Of a DNA stretch of 64,000 bases, positions 26,748 to 36,973 are shown one piece after another. Each line of letters begins with the position of its first letter. The stretch's first letter is position 1. Below the pieces are notes generated by a model. The model searched no databases. It saw only the letters and a program-made list of their open reading frames with translations, and was not told where the DNA came from. The translations under genes and the position numbers were made by a program. The DNA comes from Centipeda flueggei ATCC 43531. GTDB lineage: Bacteria > Bacillota > Negativicutes > Selenomonadales > Selenomonadaceae. The stretch covers positions 247,185-311,184 of the forward strand of contig NZ_GG694006.1 in NCBI RefSeq assembly GCF_000160695.1, in the 5' to 3' direction.

Positions 26748-28436
26748 TCAAACTTCCATAATGATTGGAAGGATCATTGGGCGGCGACGTGTCTTGTCGA
26801 ACAGATAGCGGCTGAGCGCATCGCGCACATTCGACTTGATCGCCGACCACTCACGCACATTCTCGTCCTCACAGCGGTCGAGTGCCTGCTGAACGCGGGC
26901 ACGCGCCTCATCCATCAGTGCCTCCGATTCACGTACGTAGACAAAGCCGCGTGAGACGATATCAGGTCCTGAGACAACGCGGTTGCTCTGGCGGCTCATC
27001 GCGACAACAATGATGAGGATTCCGTCCTGTGAAAGCTGACGACGATCACGCAGAACGATATTGCCAACATCACCAACACCGAGCCCATCCACCATGACCA
27101 TGCCCGACTGCACGCGTCCAACGACCTGTCCCTTTTCCTTCGTGAACTCAAGCACCTGTCCGTTCTCACTGATAAAGATATTTTCCTTCGGCATCCCGAG
27201 CTCACGGGCAAGCCCCGCGTGCTGAACGAGGTGATGATATTCGCCATGTACGGGCATGAAAAATTTCGGACGCACAAGATTGTGCATCAGCTTCAGTTCC
27301 TCGCGGCTTCCATGTCCCGAAACGTGGATCCCCTTATCGCGCCCGTAAATGACATTGGCACCGAGCTTCATCAGATTATCCACCGTCTTGGATACCAGCT
27401 TCTCGTTCCCCGGGATCGGCGTCGCCGAAATGATGACCGTATCGCCCGGTACAATCGTGATTTTACGATGATCGGATGCAGCCATGCGTGAGAGTGCGGA
27501 CATCGGCTCGCCCTGGCTGCCCGTTGTCACGATGACGATCTGCTCCGCACGATAGTTATTGATCTCATCGATGCCGATGATCGTCCCCTCAGGCGCAGTC
27601 AGATAGCCGAGTTCAAGCGAGATGCCGACAACATTCTCCATGCTGCGGCCAAGAACGGCAACGCGCCGCTTGTACTTGACCGCCGTATCAATGACCTGCT
27701 GAATGCGGTGCACATTCGAAGAGAACGTGGCGACAATAATGCGCCCACGCACATTGTGAAATGCCTTGTCAAATGCCGCACCTACTGTCCGTTCGCTCGC
27801 CGTATGTCCCTCACGCTCGGCGTTCGTACTGTCAGCGAGCAGGAGCAGAACTCCCTTGTTGCCAAGATCGGAAAAGCGACGGAAATCCGTCATCTGCCCA
27901 TCTACCGGCGTATAGTCGAGCTTGAAGTCGCCCGTATGGACGATCATTCCTACAGGGGTCTTGATCGAAAGTCCTACCGCATCAGGGATGGAGTGATTCA
28001 CTCGAATAAACCCGACGCTGAAGCACCCGATATTGATGATGTCACCAGCCATAACGGAGTGCAGATTCGTCGAGTCCACCCCGTTCTCCTTCAGACGTCC
28101 CTCCAGTATGCCTAGCGTCAGACGCGTACCGTACACAGGACACGGAATCTGCTTCATCACATACGGGAGAGCACCGATATGATCCTCATGTCCGTGCGTC
28201 AGCACGATTGCTTTGACCATATCACGGTTCTCGATGAGATAGGTAATATCCGGGATAACAAGATCAATCCCCAGCATATCCTCCTCCGGGAACATCAGCC
28301 CAGAGTCTACCACGAGGATTTCATCATCCACGCGGATGACCGTCATATTCTTTCCGATCTCACCCAAGCCGCCCAGCGGGATGACTTGTACCTTCTGTCC
28401 GCCTTTTCCATGATTGCCATTACGATTGAACGACAA
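26748..28436 (-). CDS. rnj: ribonuclease J
   Basis: RNase J (about 562 residues) is a metallo-beta-lactamase/beta-CASP ribonuclease with 5'-exo and endo activity in RNA decay. The metal motif THGHEDHIGALPYVM is followed by HTGDFKLDYTPVDG, LLADSTNAEREGHT and the beta-CASP region with ATFSSNVHRIQQVIDTA and TGSQGEPMSALSRMA; HVSGHGSREELKLMHNLVRP and PVHGEYHHL complete the active site. The best start is TTG 28436, eight bases after GGAGG; the ATG at 28451 lies upstream of that site. It is a single gene here, with its own terminator. Confidence 0.93.
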   Translation of the reverse strand: MSFNRNGNHGKGGQKVQVIPLGGLGEIGKNMTVIRVDDEILVVDSGLMFPEEDMLGIDLVIPDITYLIENRDMVKAIVLTHGHEDHIGALPYVMKQIPCPVYGTRLTLGILEGRLKENGVDSTNLHSVMAGDIINIGCFSVGFIRVNHSIPDAVGLSIKTPVGMIVHTGDFKLDYTPVDGQMTDFRRFSDLGNKGVLLLLADSTNAEREGHTASERTVGAAFDKAFHNVRGRIIVATFSSNVHRIQQVIDTAVKYKRRVAVLGRSMENVVGISLELGYLTAPEGTIIGIDEINNYRAEQIVIVTTGSQGEPMSALSRMAASDHRKITIVPGDTVIISATPIPGNEKLVSKTVDNLMKLGANVIYGRDKGIHVSGHGSREELKLMHNLVRPKFFMPVHGEYHHLVQHAGLARELGMPKENIFISENGQVLEFTKEKGQVVGRVQSGMVMVDGLGVGDVGNIVLRDRRQLSQDGILIIVVAMSRQSNRVVSGPDIVSRGFVYVRESEALMDEARARVQQALDRCEDENVREWSAIKSNVRDALSRYLFDKTRRRPMILPIIMEV

Positions 28437-28699
28437 AAAACACACCTCCATAAATCCTTCGGGAAAATTCCCTTCCTATATTTTCTCAGTCTTTCGATCA
28501 TGAAATCAGAATTCATCCGCACGAAAACACAGCGACCACACGTCCTATACGCCTGTCGCTATACGGAAAAGAGCCATTTTCGATGTCATTGCCATGAAAA
28601 TACGTCCGCACAGCAAATACGAAAATCGCGAAAAAATAATCCGATCCAGTCACTTAGTGCCATTGTACCATCTGTACCGTGACAATGCAAATAAAATTT
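28437..28699. other. intergenic gap upstream of RNase J without a recognised gene
   Basis: This stretch of about 260 bases is the 5' side of rnj. No convincing coding frame is seen. A TACAAT lies near 28670 on the minus strand but has no properly spaced -35. The long leader may hold control of rnj, but I see no clear structure. Confidence 0.4.
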
Positions 28700-28736
28700 A
28701 AGGACTTGCTGATAAAAAGCCAATCAGCAAGTCCTT
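28700..28736 (-). terminator. hairpin downstream of argH (probable terminator)
   Basis: AAGGACTTGCTGAT and ATCAGCAAGTCCTT form a 14-base-pair stem around a nine-base loop. On the minus strand it is followed by AAATTTTATTT. It lies beyond the repeat that follows argH, so it could end the arginine transcript. Part of the stem (ACTTGCTGAT) recurs at the edge of the degenerate repeat near 58023, so it may instead belong to the repeat. Confidence 0.6.
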
Positions 28737-28740
28737 AGCG

Positions 28741-28908
28741 TTAAGGAATCTCTGATAAAATGAAGTCCGTCAGATTGGCGTAGATTTTTTGTCCGATTGA
28801 GGAGGCAAACCGGACGCATAGCAAGGCTATGTGGAGGATTTGCCGACAAAAAGCGGGCAAAAAAGATGCGCTAAGATGGCAGTGCAGAATTTATCAGTGC
28901 TTCCTTAA
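28741..28908. repeat. 168-bp intergenic repeat, copy 1
   Basis: Ends are inverted repeats: TTAAGGAATCTCTGATAAA at the left and TTTATCAGTGCTTCCTTAA at the right, matching at 17 of 19 positions. The interior matches the copy at 37066-37226 (in reverse orientation) over nearly its full length, including ATTGGCGTAGATTTTTT and GTGGAGGATTT. It has no coding frame. Size, ends and intergenic position fit a miniature inverted-repeat element. It sits two bases from the argH stop codon. Confidence 0.8.
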
Positions 28909-28910
28909 AA

Positions 28911-30338
28911 TTACGACAAGATATTCTGTTTTTCCGTCAGTACGGAGATAATGTGCTTCTCCTCCATCATGAGGTTTTTCGCAGCCTCAAGCTGCATTTC
29001 TGCCTGCTCGTACGATGTGCCGCCGTAGGAGTTGCGGCAGGCAACGCAAGTCTCGGGACGGATCGCATCGTAGATGTCCTCCGCAAAGAGCGGCGAGAGC
29101 TGCTGATAGTCTGCGATCGGCAGATCCGCGAGATAGATTCCGCGTGCGATGCACTGTGCCACTGCCTGCCCCGCAGCGGCATGTGCCTTGCGGAACGGCA
29201 GTCCCTTGCGCACGAGATAGTCCGCGAGATCCGTGGCATTCGAGTAATCCGCTTCGACGGCATGACGCATGACGTCCTCACGCAGTTTCATGCCCCGTAT
29301 CAGCTGTGCATATACCGCAAGGCTGAATTTCACCGTGTCGATGGCGTCAAACAGCCCTTCCTTATCCTCCTGCAAGTCTTTGTTGTAGGCAAGGGGAAGC
29401 CCCTTGACCGCCATGAGCATCGCCATGAGATGCCCAACAACACGTCCAGTCTTCCCGCGCACGAGCTCGGAGACATCAGGATTTTTCTTCTGCGGCATCA
29501 TCGACGAGCCCGTACAGTGCGCGTCGTCCAATTCGACAAACGAGAACTCACGTGAGCACCAGAGAATGATCTCCTCTGAGAGGCGGGAAAGGTGCACCAT
29601 GAGAATTGATGCGGCAGAGAGGAACTCGAGGATATAGTCACGATCGCTGACGGCATCCAGACTATTCGTGTAGATGCGCTCGAAGTGCAGCCGCTGTGCC
29701 ACGAACTGCCGATCTATCGGCAGTGTCGTCCCCGCAAGTGCTCCGGCACCGAGCGGCATGATATCCGTACGCGCATATACACCCTGAAACCGCTCAAAGT
29801 CGCGCGCGAGCATTCCAAAATACGCCATGAGATGGTGGGAAAAGAGGATGGGCTGCGCACGCTGGAGATGCGTATAGCCCGGCATAATCACATCCCGATG
29901 CTGTGCAGCGGACTCTGTGAGGGCCTGCTGCAGCGCGCGAATGTGTGCCATCACGTCCACGACGGCATGGCGTACAAAGAGATGCGTATCGAGAGCCACC
30001 TGATCGTTGCGGCTGCGTGCCGTGTGCAGGCGGCTGCCCGCATCGCCGATTGCGTCCGTGAGACACTTTTCGATATTCATGTGAATATCTTCAAGTGCCA
30101 CACTGAAATCAAAGTCTTCGTGCTCGATCTGGGCAAGGATGTCCTTCAGCCCCTTCTCGATTGCCGCATGATCCTTCTCCGAGAGGATGCCGACCTTGGC
30201 GAGCATGGCGGCATGGGCAAGTGATCCCGCGATATCCTCGCGGTACATACGGCGGTCAAATCCGATGGATGCCTGAAACTCATTGATCATCTCATCGGTC
30301 GTCTTGGAGAAGCGGCCGCCCCAGAGCTTTTCGCTCAT
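28911..30338 (-). CDS. argH: argininosuccinate lyase
   Basis: ArgH (475 residues) splits argininosuccinate into arginine and fumarate, the final arginine step. The fumarase/aspartase-superfamily signature GSSMMPQKKNPDVSEL is present, with HTARSRNDQVALDTH and MPGYTHLQRAQPILF giving catalytic residues. The start ATG overlaps the argG stop (TAATG). It is the last gene of the arg operon; a repeat and then a hairpin follow. Confidence 0.97.
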   Translation of the reverse strand: MSEKLWGGRFSKTTDEMINEFQASIGFDRRMYREDIAGSLAHAAMLAKVGILSEKDHAAIEKGLKDILAQIEHEDFDFSVALEDIHMNIEKCLTDAIGDAGSRLHTARSRNDQVALDTHLFVRHAVVDVMAHIRALQQALTESAAQHRDVIMPGYTHLQRAQPILFSHHLMAYFGMLARDFERFQGVYARTDIMPLGAGALAGTTLPIDRQFVAQRLHFERIYTNSLDAVSDRDYILEFLSAASILMVHLSRLSEEIILWCSREFSFVELDDAHCTGSSMMPQKKNPDVSELVRGKTGRVVGHLMAMLMAVKGLPLAYNKDLQEDKEGLFDAIDTVKFSLAVYAQLIRGMKLREDVMRHAVEADYSNATDLADYLVRKGLPFRKAHAAAGQAVAQCIARGIYLADLPIADYQQLSPLFAEDIYDAIRPETCVACRNSYGGTSYEQAEMQLEAAKNLMMEEKHIISVLTEKQNILS

Positions 30339-31549
30339 TATTTCTGCCCCTCCTGCATGAGTGCACGCACCTTGAGCGGCAGGCCGAAGAGGTTGATAAA
30401 GCCCGTTGCATCCGCCTGATCGTAAACATCGTCATGTTCGAAGGTGACGAACTCCTGACTGTAGAGGGAATAGGGGGACTTCGCACCGGCAGAGATGATG
30501 TTGCCCTTGTAGAGCTTCAGGCGTACCTCACCCGTCACGGTCTCCTGCGTGCTGTTCACGAAGGCAGCGAGTGCCTCGCGCAGCTGACAGAACCACATGC
30601 CGTCATAGACCAGCTCACCGTAACGGATGGCAAGTCCCTCCTTGTAGTGGAAGGTAGAGCGGTCGAGGCAGAGGTATTCCAGCTCACGATGCGCATAGTA
30701 GAGAATCGATCCACCCGGGTTCTCATAGACACCGCGCGACTTCATGCCGACGAGACGGTTCTCGCAGATATCGACGATGCCGACACCATTGCGTGCACCG
30801 ACCTCATTGAGTTTCGTCAGCAATTCGACTGCGCCCATCTTCTCACCGTTGACAGCGACGGGGATTCCCTTCTCAAAGGAAATGGAGACATACTCCGGCG
30901 CATCCGGTGCATCCTCAGGTGCACAGGAGATGAGGAACATGGAATTCTTCGGCTCGTTCGCGGGATCCTCGAGGTCTGAGCCCTCATGTGAGAGATGCCA
31001 AATGTTGCGGTCCATGCTGTATGTCTTATTCTCCGTCGCAACGGGGATTCCGTGCTTCTTCGCATAGGCGATCTCTGCCGTGCGCGAGTCAAGATCCCAT
31101 TCACGCCACGGTGCGATGATCTGGAGATTGGGCGCAAGCGCCTTGACCGTCAGCTCAAAACGCACCTGATCGTTCCCCTTTCCTGTTGCGCCATGAGCAA
31201 TGGCATCCGCCCCCTCGCGCTTCGCGATGTCAACGAGCGCCTTGGCAATCACAGGGCGGGCAAACGAAGTGCCGAGCAGATATTTGCCCTCGTAGACCGC
31301 ACCTGCCTTCAGTGTCGGCCAGACATACTCCTCAAGGAACTCCTTCGTAAGATCGACGATGAACACCTTCGATGCACCAGAGGCGAGTGCTTTGTCGTGA
31401 ACAACACTCAGCTCATCGCCCTGTCCAACATCGGCACAGGCAGCGATAACCTCACAGCCATCGTAGTGCTCTTTCAGCCAAGGAATGATCACCGACGTAT
31501 CCAGTCCGCCGGAATAGGCAAGAACGACTTTTTTGATCTGTTTAGCCAT
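30338..31549 (-). CDS. argG: argininosuccinate synthase
   Basis: ArgG (403 residues) condenses citrulline and aspartate using ATP. The ATP PP-loop [19 protein letters not shown] opens the protein; [13 protein letters not shown] and the later [15 protein letters not shown] region ([19 protein letters not shown]) are conserved. Lies 14 bases after argF and overlaps argH, within the arg operon. Confidence 0.97.
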   Translation of the reverse strand: MAKQIKKVVLAYSGGLDTSVIIPWLKEHYDGCEVIAACADVGQGDELSVVHDKALASGASKVFIVDLTKEFLEEYVWPTLKAGAVYEGKYLLGTSFARPVIAKALVDIAKREGADAIAHGATGKGNDQVRFELTVKALAPNLQIIAPWREWDLDSRTAEIAYAKKHGIPVATENKTYSMDRNIWHLSHEGSDLEDPANEPKNSMFLISCAPEDAPDAPEYVSISFEKGIPVAVNGEKMGAVELLTKLNEVGARNGVGIVDICENRLVGMKSRGVYENPGGSILYYAHRELEYLCLDRSTFHYKEGLAIRYGELVYDGMWFCQLREALAAFVNSTQETVTGEVRLKLYKGNIISAGAKSPYSLYSQEFVTFEHDDVYDQADATGFINLFGLPLKVRALMQEGQK

Positions 31550-31563
31550 AATAAAACAACTCC

Positions 31564-32499
31564 TTAATTTCCCATGGTGAGTGCCATGATTGCCTTCTGA
31601 ACATGGAGACGGTTTTCCGCCTCGTCAAAGATCACATCGGCAAATTCCTCAAAGACATCCTCCGCGATCTCCTCTCCCCGGTAGGCGGGCAGGCAGTGCA
31701 TGACGATGCAGCGCGCATTGCCTGACTCGGCAACGAGCTCCCAATTCACCTGATAGGGACGGAAGACCGCCGTGCGTGCGTCGTGCTCCGCCTCCTGTCC
31801 CATGCTCGCCCACGTGTCCGTGACGATGACATCTGCGTCCGCAGCTGCTTCCATCGGATTGTGCGTGATCGTGACGGTCGCGCCCGTCGCTGCCGCATCA
31901 GCCTTGGCATTTGCTACAACTTCGGCATTCGGTTCATATCCCTCGGGGGTCGCTGCCGCGAAGTTCATGCCGACCTTTGCCGCCGCATACATGAGCGAGT
32001 GCGTCATATTATTGCCGTCGCCGACGTATGCCATCTTCAGCCCCGTGAGATTCTTGCCCTTATACTCACGGATCGTGAGGAGATCGGTGAGCGCCTGGCA
32101 CGGATGCAGGAGATCACTGAGCGCGTTGATCACGGGCACATCCGCCCACTCCGCAAGCTCCTCGATGCGCTCATGTCCATACGTGCGGATCATAATACCG
32201 TCAAGGTAGCGTGAGAGCACGCGTGCCGTATCCTTGATCGGTTCACCGCGCCCGAGCTGCAGATCGCTGCTGCTGAGGAACAGCGCCTGCCCGCCAAGCT
32301 GATACATCCCCACCTCGAAGGAGACGCGCGTCCGCGTTGAGGACTTCTCAAAGATCATACCGAGCGACTTGCCCTCCAGAATGCGGTGTGGAATCCCCGC
32401 CTTCTGCTTTGCCTTGAGCTCCTGCGCGAGGGACAGAATCTCCTCGACCTCATCACGACTGAGTTCATGAATGGACAATAAGTCCTTCCCTTTCAGCAT
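31564..32499 (-). CDS. argF: ornithine carbamoyltransferase
   Basis: OTCase (311 residues) makes citrulline from ornithine and carbamoyl phosphate. The carbamoyl-phosphate loop [35 protein letters not shown], the ornithine-binding DTWASMGQE and the [11 protein letters not shown] cysteine motif are all seen. SMGQE rather than an aspartate-binding signature separates it from PyrB. A promoter-like sequence just upstream suggests it can be transcribed apart from argCJBD. Confidence 0.97.
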   Translation of the reverse strand: MLKGKDLLSIHELSRDEVEEILSLAQELKAKQKAGIPHRILEGKSLGMIFEKSSTRTRVSFEVGMYQLGGQALFLSSSDLQLGRGEPIKDTARVLSRYLDGIMIRTYGHERIEELAEWADVPVINALSDLLHPCQALTDLLTIREYKGKNLTGLKMAYVGDGNNMTHSLMYAAAKVGMNFAAATPEGYEPNAEVVANAKADAAATGATVTITHNPMEAAADADVIVTDTWASMGQEAEHDARTAVFRPYQVNWELVAESGNARCIVMHCLPAYRGEEIAEDVFEEFADVIFDEAENRLHVQKAIMALTMGN

Positions 32500-32519
32500 A
32501 TAACCCCTCCCATTTGTGC

Positions 32520-32548
32520 ATTATATCCTATTGCATCATCGCCGTAAA
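32520..32548 (-). promoter_or_regulatory. internal promoter upstream of argF
   Basis: A perfect TATAAT (32520-32525) lies 17 bases from TTTACG (32543-32548) in the 61-base gap between argD and argF. It would let argFGH be made separately. Confidence 0.6.
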
Positions 32549-32560
32549 GAAAACAGCACA

Positions 32561-33766
32561 TCACGCATCGTGTGAGATCACATCATCAAGAACGCTGACC
32601 ACCTCGTCGATCTGCGGCTCGGTGATGATGAGCGGCGGCAGAAAACGCAGCACCTTGCCCACGGTACAATTGATGATAATGCCCTTTTCAAGACACACAT
32701 TCACAATATCACGCCCATGTGCATCCGACGCGAGCTCCGCGCCGAGTATCAGCCCCGTACCGCGCACGTCAACGATGAATGCGGGATACTTCTTCTGCAG
32801 CTCCATGAGTTTCTGCTTGAAATATGCGCCGAGCACCTCAACACGTGCCAGGAACTCCTTTTTCGGAATCGTATCGAGGACGATGTTCGCAGCCGCACAG
32901 GCAAGGGGGTTGCCGCCAAAAGTCGTGCCGTGATCACCTGCATGGAACGCAGCTGCGACTTCGTTCGTGACAGCAAAGGCACCGATCGGCACACCGCCGG
33001 CAAGACCTTTCGCAAGCGTTACAATATCGGGTTTTACGCCGTATTTCTCGTAGGCAAAGAACGTCCCTGCACGCCCGATTCCTGCCTGAATCTCATCGAG
33101 GATAAGGAGCGCACCATGCTGGTCGCAGAGGGCACGAACATTTTTCAAATAATTGTCCTCCGGCGGATAGACGCCGCCCTCCCCTTGGATCGTCTCGAGC
33201 ATGACCGCTGCCGTCTTATCGCTGATCTTCGCCTCGAGATCTGCTATATCATTGTAGCGGATATAGTCAAAGCCTGCCGGCAGCGGGCCAAGGCCCTCGT
33301 GATACTTCGGCTGACCCGTCGCGGTCAGTGTCGCAAGCGTACGACCATGAAAACTGTCCCACGCCGTGAGAATCTGCGATTTCCCGGGATGGATTTGGCA
33401 GGCGTACTTACGTGCAATCTTTATTGCCCCCTCATTTGCCTCTGCTCCCGAGTTGCAGAAGAATACTTTGCCGAGCCCGCTGAGTGCCGTGAGTTTTGCC
33501 GCTGCGTCCGCCTGCGGCTTCGTGTAGTAAAGGTTCGAGGCATGGATGATCTTTGCCGCCTGCGATGCAATTGCCTCGACAAGCGGCGGATAATGATGCC
33601 CGAGGACATTGACAGCGATGCCGCCGAGAAAGTCAAGATACTTTCTGCCCGCAACATCCCAAACATAAACGCCCTCACCATGATCGAGCACGATTTTATA
33701 GCGATTGAATACGGGGAGATAGTCTTTCTCATCGGTGTCAAAAATTTTCTTCTCTGCTTCGCTCAT
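32561..33766 (-). CDS. argD: acetylornithine aminotransferase
   Basis: ArgD (401 residues) is a class III PLP aminotransferase that converts N-acetylglutamate semialdehyde to N-acetylornithine. Signature features are LLILDEIQAGIGRAGTFFAY with the PLP aspartate, then VTLAKGLAGGVPIGAF with the PLP lysine, and FFCNSGAEANEGAIKIARKY. Position between argB and argF settles the substrate among related class III enzymes. Confidence 0.95.
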   Translation of the reverse strand: MSEAEKKIFDTDEKDYLPVFNRYKIVLDHGEGVYVWDVAGRKYLDFLGGIAVNVLGHHYPPLVEAIASQAAKIIHASNLYYTKPQADAAAKLTALSGLGKVFFCNSGAEANEGAIKIARKYACQIHPGKSQILTAWDSFHGRTLATLTATGQPKYHEGLGPLPAGFDYIRYNDIADLEAKISDKTAAVMLETIQGEGGVYPPEDNYLKNVRALCDQHGALLILDEIQAGIGRAGTFFAYEKYGVKPDIVTLAKGLAGGVPIGAFAVTNEVAAAFHAGDHGTTFGGNPLACAAANIVLDTIPKKEFLARVEVLGAYFKQKLMELQKKYPAFIVDVRGTGLILGAELASDAHGRDIVNVCLEKGIIINCTVGKVLRFLPPLIITEPQIDEVVSVLDDVISHDA

Positions 33767-33775
33767 ATATACTCC

Positions 33776-34660
33776 CTATCGTACAACCTGTGTACCAACA
33801 CCAGTCGACGTAAAAATCTCGAGGATAATGGCGTGCGGCAAACGTCCATCGATAATGTGCGTCTTTGCCGCGCCGCGCTCCAGTGCCGTCAGACACGCCT
33901 CTACCTTGGGAATCATCCCGCCCGAGATGATGCCGTCGCGGATGTAGTCGCGTGCCTCCTGCAGATGGATGGTCGAGAGAAACGAACTCTTGTCGTTAAA
34001 ATCTTTATAGATGCCCTCGATGTCCGTCAGGAGAAGCAGCTTCTCCGCCGCAAGGGCCCCTGCGATCTCCGCCGCAACGTAGTCGGCGTTGATGTTGTAA
34101 CTCTCGCCGTCCATCCCTACGCCGATTGGCGCAATAACCGGCACATAGCCGTGATCCAGCAGATCTTCAATTACAGAGACGTCGATTGTTTCCACTGCGC
34201 CCACGAAGCCAATGTCCACCTCATGCGCCGTATCGTTCTCGTATACGGTTGCCATCTTCTTGCGCGCACGGATCAGCCCCGCATCCTTGCCTGAGAGACC
34301 AACGGCACGAACGCCGCGCTGGTTCAGGAGATTGACAATCTCCGAGTTGATCTTTCCGTCGAGCACCATCTCGGCGATCTCAACGGTCTCCTCATCCGTC
34401 ACACGGAGCCCTGCGACGAAGGAGGACTCCTTGCCGACCTTTTTCAAAAAGCCCGTGATCTCCGGTCCTCCACCATGAACGATGACGGGACGGATGCCGA
34501 CATACTTCATCAGCGCCACGTCGCGCATGACGTTTTCCTTCAGCACATCGCTTACCATCGCGTTGCCGCCGTACTTTATGACGACTGTCGTGCCCGAGAA
34601 CTCCTGGATGTACGGGAGGGCATCAACCAAGATCTCCGCCTTATCCTTATCGCTGTACAT
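33776..34660 (-). CDS. argB: acetylglutamate kinase
   Basis: ArgB (about 294 residues) phosphorylates N-acetylglutamate. The amino-acid kinase motifs TTVVIKYGGNAM, VIVHGGGPEITGFLKKVG and NINADYVAAEIAGAL are present. The ATG at 34660 follows GAGGTGAGG; the frame is open further up into argJ but without a better site. The C-terminal arginine-site signature region near GGMIPKVEACLTAL suggests possible feedback control by arginine, known for enzymes of the cyclic pathway; the argJ neighbour fits this. Confidence 0.95.
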   Translation of the reverse strand: MYSDKDKAEILVDALPYIQEFSGTTVVIKYGGNAMVSDVLKENVMRDVALMKYVGIRPVIVHGGGPEITGFLKKVGKESSFVAGLRVTDEETVEIAEMVLDGKINSEIVNLLNQRGVRAVGLSGKDAGLIRARKKMATVYENDTAHEVDIGFVGAVETIDVSVIEDLLDHGYVPVIAPIGVGMDGESYNINADYVAAEIAGALAAEKLLLLTDIEGIYKDFNDKSSFLSTIHLQEARDYIRDGIISGGMIPKVEACLTALERGAAKTHIIDGRLPHAIILEIFTSTGVGTQVVR

Positions 34661-34670
34661 AGCCCTCACC

Positions 34671-35882
34671 TCAGGTATGATACTCACCATTGATCTTGAC
34701 GTACTCATAGGAGAAATCGCAGGTCCAGACGGTTGCTTCCTGTGTGCCTATACCCATGTCGATGTCAACCACGATATCATGCTCCCCCATGACCTGCTTG
34801 AGTGCCGTCTCATCATAGTCCGCGCCGACACCGTGCACGTAGACGGGGATGCCTCCGAACTTCACAACAGTTGTCTCGGGATTCATCGGAACACCTGCAT
34901 AGCCGACTGCACAGATCACGCGTCCCCAGTTCGGATCCTCCCCGAAGAATGCTGTCTTGACGAGCGGGCTCTTTGCCACGCTCATCGCAATCGTCTTGGC
35001 GTCGGCAAAGCTCTTCGTTCCCATCACGTGAACCGTCAGGAACTTCGTTGCACCTTCACCGTCGGAGGCGATGCGCTGCGAAAGCCCTGTACAGATCTCT
35101 GCGAGCGTTGCCTTGAACGTCTCGTAGTCCGCGCCCTCTGACGTGATCTTCGCATTTCCTGCCGCACCATTGGCAAGCACAACAGCCATATCGTTCGTGC
35201 TCATATCACCGTCAATCGAAATCATGTTGAACGAAATTTCAACGACCTCGGAGAGTGCCTTTTGGAGAAGCTTGCCGTCAATCGCTGCATCGGTTGTGAT
35301 AAAGGCGAGCATCGTCGCCATATTCGGCTGAATCATTCCCGAGCCCTTTGCGATCGCACCAAACCGTACCTGCTTGCCGCCGAGCATCACCTCCGTGGCA
35401 CACGACTTGGAGTAGGTATCCGTCGTGATAATGGCGTTGCCTGCGCTGACGCTGCCGTCTGTCGAGAGTGCGGCAACTGCGGCTTTCAGCCCCGCCTCCA
35501 TCTTGTCCATCGGAAGATTTACGCCAATCACGCCGGTTGAGGCGACGAGAACGTCCTCCGGCGTGCAGCCGAGTGCCGCCGCCGTGATCTCCTGCATTGC
35601 GCGCGCATCCTTTTCCCCTTGTGCACCGGTGCAGGCATTCGCACAGCCTGCATTTGCTGCAATCGCATGTGCTGTCCCCGTGGCAATGACCTTCTTCGAG
35701 GCGAAGACCGGTGCAGCGGCAACTGCATTCTGTGTAAAGACGCCTGCCGCAGCTGCCTCCCGCTCCGTATAGATCACGGCAACATCGAGATTGCCGCTCT
35801 TCTTGATGCCTGCCTTGACCCCTGCTGCCTTGAATCCCTGCGGGAAGGTAACCCCGGCTTTTGCATTCTGCTCGCTGAACAT
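34671..35882 (-). CDS. argJ: glutamate N-acetyltransferase (ornithine acetyltransferase)
   Basis: ArgJ (about 403 residues) moves the acetyl group from acetylornithine back to glutamate, recycling it. It is made as a precursor that cuts itself before a threonine; the site is visible in KGSGMIQPNMATMLAF, between Ala and Thr. STGVIGVNLPMDKM and FGEDPNWGRVICAVGYAG are further conserved. ATG 35882 has GGAGG eight bases ahead. Whether it is bifunctional (also N-acetylglutamate synthase) cannot be told from sequence, but no argA was seen in the window. Confidence 0.96.
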   Translation of the reverse strand: MFSEQNAKAGVTFPQGFKAAGVKAGIKKSGNLDVAVIYTEREAAAAGVFTQNAVAAAPVFASKKVIATGTAHAIAANAGCANACTGAQGEKDARAMQEITAAALGCTPEDVLVASTGVIGVNLPMDKMEAGLKAAVAALSTDGSVSAGNAIITTDTYSKSCATEVMLGGKQVRFGAIAKGSGMIQPNMATMLAFITTDAAIDGKLLQKALSEVVEISFNMISIDGDMSTNDMAVVLANGAAGNAKITSEGADYETFKATLAEICTGLSQRIASDGEGATKFLTVHVMGTKSFADAKTIAMSVAKSPLVKTAFFGEDPNWGRVICAVGYAGVPMNPETTVVKFGGIPVYVHGVGADYDETALKQVMGEHDIVVDIDMGIGTQEATVWTCDFSYEYVKINGEYHT

Positions 35883-35903
35883 ATCAATATCCTCCATTCC
35901 CAT

Positions 35904-36938
35904 TTACGGATACATCGGCACAAGGTCGAGTCCTGTGCGCTCATCCAAATCAAGCGCGATGTTCATGTTCTGAATCGCCTGCCCTGCCGCGCCTTTGACG
36001 AGATTGTCAATCGCAGAAAAAACAATGACACGATGCGTGCGTGGATCAATATGCCATGAAATATCGCAGTAATTCGTTCCGCGCACATATTTCGTCGATG
36101 CATACGCTCCGCGCCCAAGCAGGCGGATGAAAAATTCATCTGCATACCGGGCAGTAAATGCCGCGTCCACATCCTCTCCCGTTACGCCGTCTGCGAGGCG
36201 CGCATAGCACGTGGCAAGAATACCGCGCGCAATGGGGGCAAGGTGCGGCGTAAAGTTGATCGTAACCGGCTCACCCGCCTGCTCTGAGAGCGCTTGCTCG
36301 ATCTCCGGGGTGTGTCGATGACTGACTGCGCCATACGCCGTGAAGCTGTCGTAGAACTCCGGGAAATGCGTGCTCTCCTTCGGTGTACGCCCTGCACCGG
36401 AGACACCGGAAACCGCATCGACGAGAATCGAATCCATCTGTACGAGATGCTCCTGCACGAGCGGGGTCAGTGCGAGAATACCTGCCGTCGTATAGCAGCC
36501 TGCATTGCCGATGAGATGCGCCCCACGGATTGCATCGCGGTACAGCTCGGCAAGTCCATAGACCCGCTCTGCCTCCGGATCCGTGTGCGGGACATGATAC
36601 CATGCCTCATAGACCGATGTGTCGGCAAAGCGATAGTCTGCCCCGAGATCAATGATATGCACCGGCAGACCAGCAATCGCCTTGACCAATTTCATTGCAT
36701 GTCCATGCGGAAGTGCGATAAAGAGAACATCGCTGTCCTCTGCCATACGGTGGACATCCTCCATCGAATCCAGCATATTGTCATAAATATGCGTTAAATG
36801 TGGATAAAGTTTCGATATTTTCTCGCCCGTATGGCGCTCCGATGTCAGATGTACAATCTCGGCATGCGGGTGGCCATGAAGAAGTCGGATGAGTTCTTCC
36901 CCTGCATAGCCAGATGCACCGATGATACTGACCTTCAT
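35904..36938 (-). CDS. argC: N-acetyl-gamma-glutamyl-phosphate reductase
   Basis: ArgC (344 residues) reduces acetylglutamyl phosphate with NADPH. The N-terminal GASGYAGEELIRLL binds NADP, the active cysteine is in HLIGNAGCYTTAGILAL, and PHLAPIARGILAT carries the catalytic histidine. First gene of the operon argCJBDFGH. The promoter directly upstream overlaps an ARG-box-like sequence. Confidence 0.97.
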   Translation of the reverse strand: MKVSIIGASGYAGEELIRLLHGHPHAEIVHLTSERHTGEKISKLYPHLTHIYDNMLDSMEDVHRMAEDSDVLFIALPHGHAMKLVKAIAGLPVHIIDLGADYRFADTSVYEAWYHVPHTDPEAERVYGLAELYRDAIRGAHLIGNAGCYTTAGILALTPLVQEHLVQMDSILVDAVSGVSGAGRTPKESTHFPEFYDSFTAYGAVSHRHTPEIEQALSEQAGEPVTINFTPHLAPIARGILATCYARLADGVTGEDVDAAFTARYADEFFIRLLGRGAYASTKYVRGTNYCDISWHIDPRTHRVIVFSAIDNLVKGAAGQAIQNMNIALDLDERTGLDLVPMYP

Positions 36939-36973
36939 GACTGTTCCTCCATCTCCCTAAAAAGATGTTTATG

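Noticed and set aside
28741..28908. CRISPR array or tandem repeat at the repeats
   Set aside because: Copies are single, dispersed and have inverted ends; no regular short repeat-spacer pattern is present anywhere in the window.
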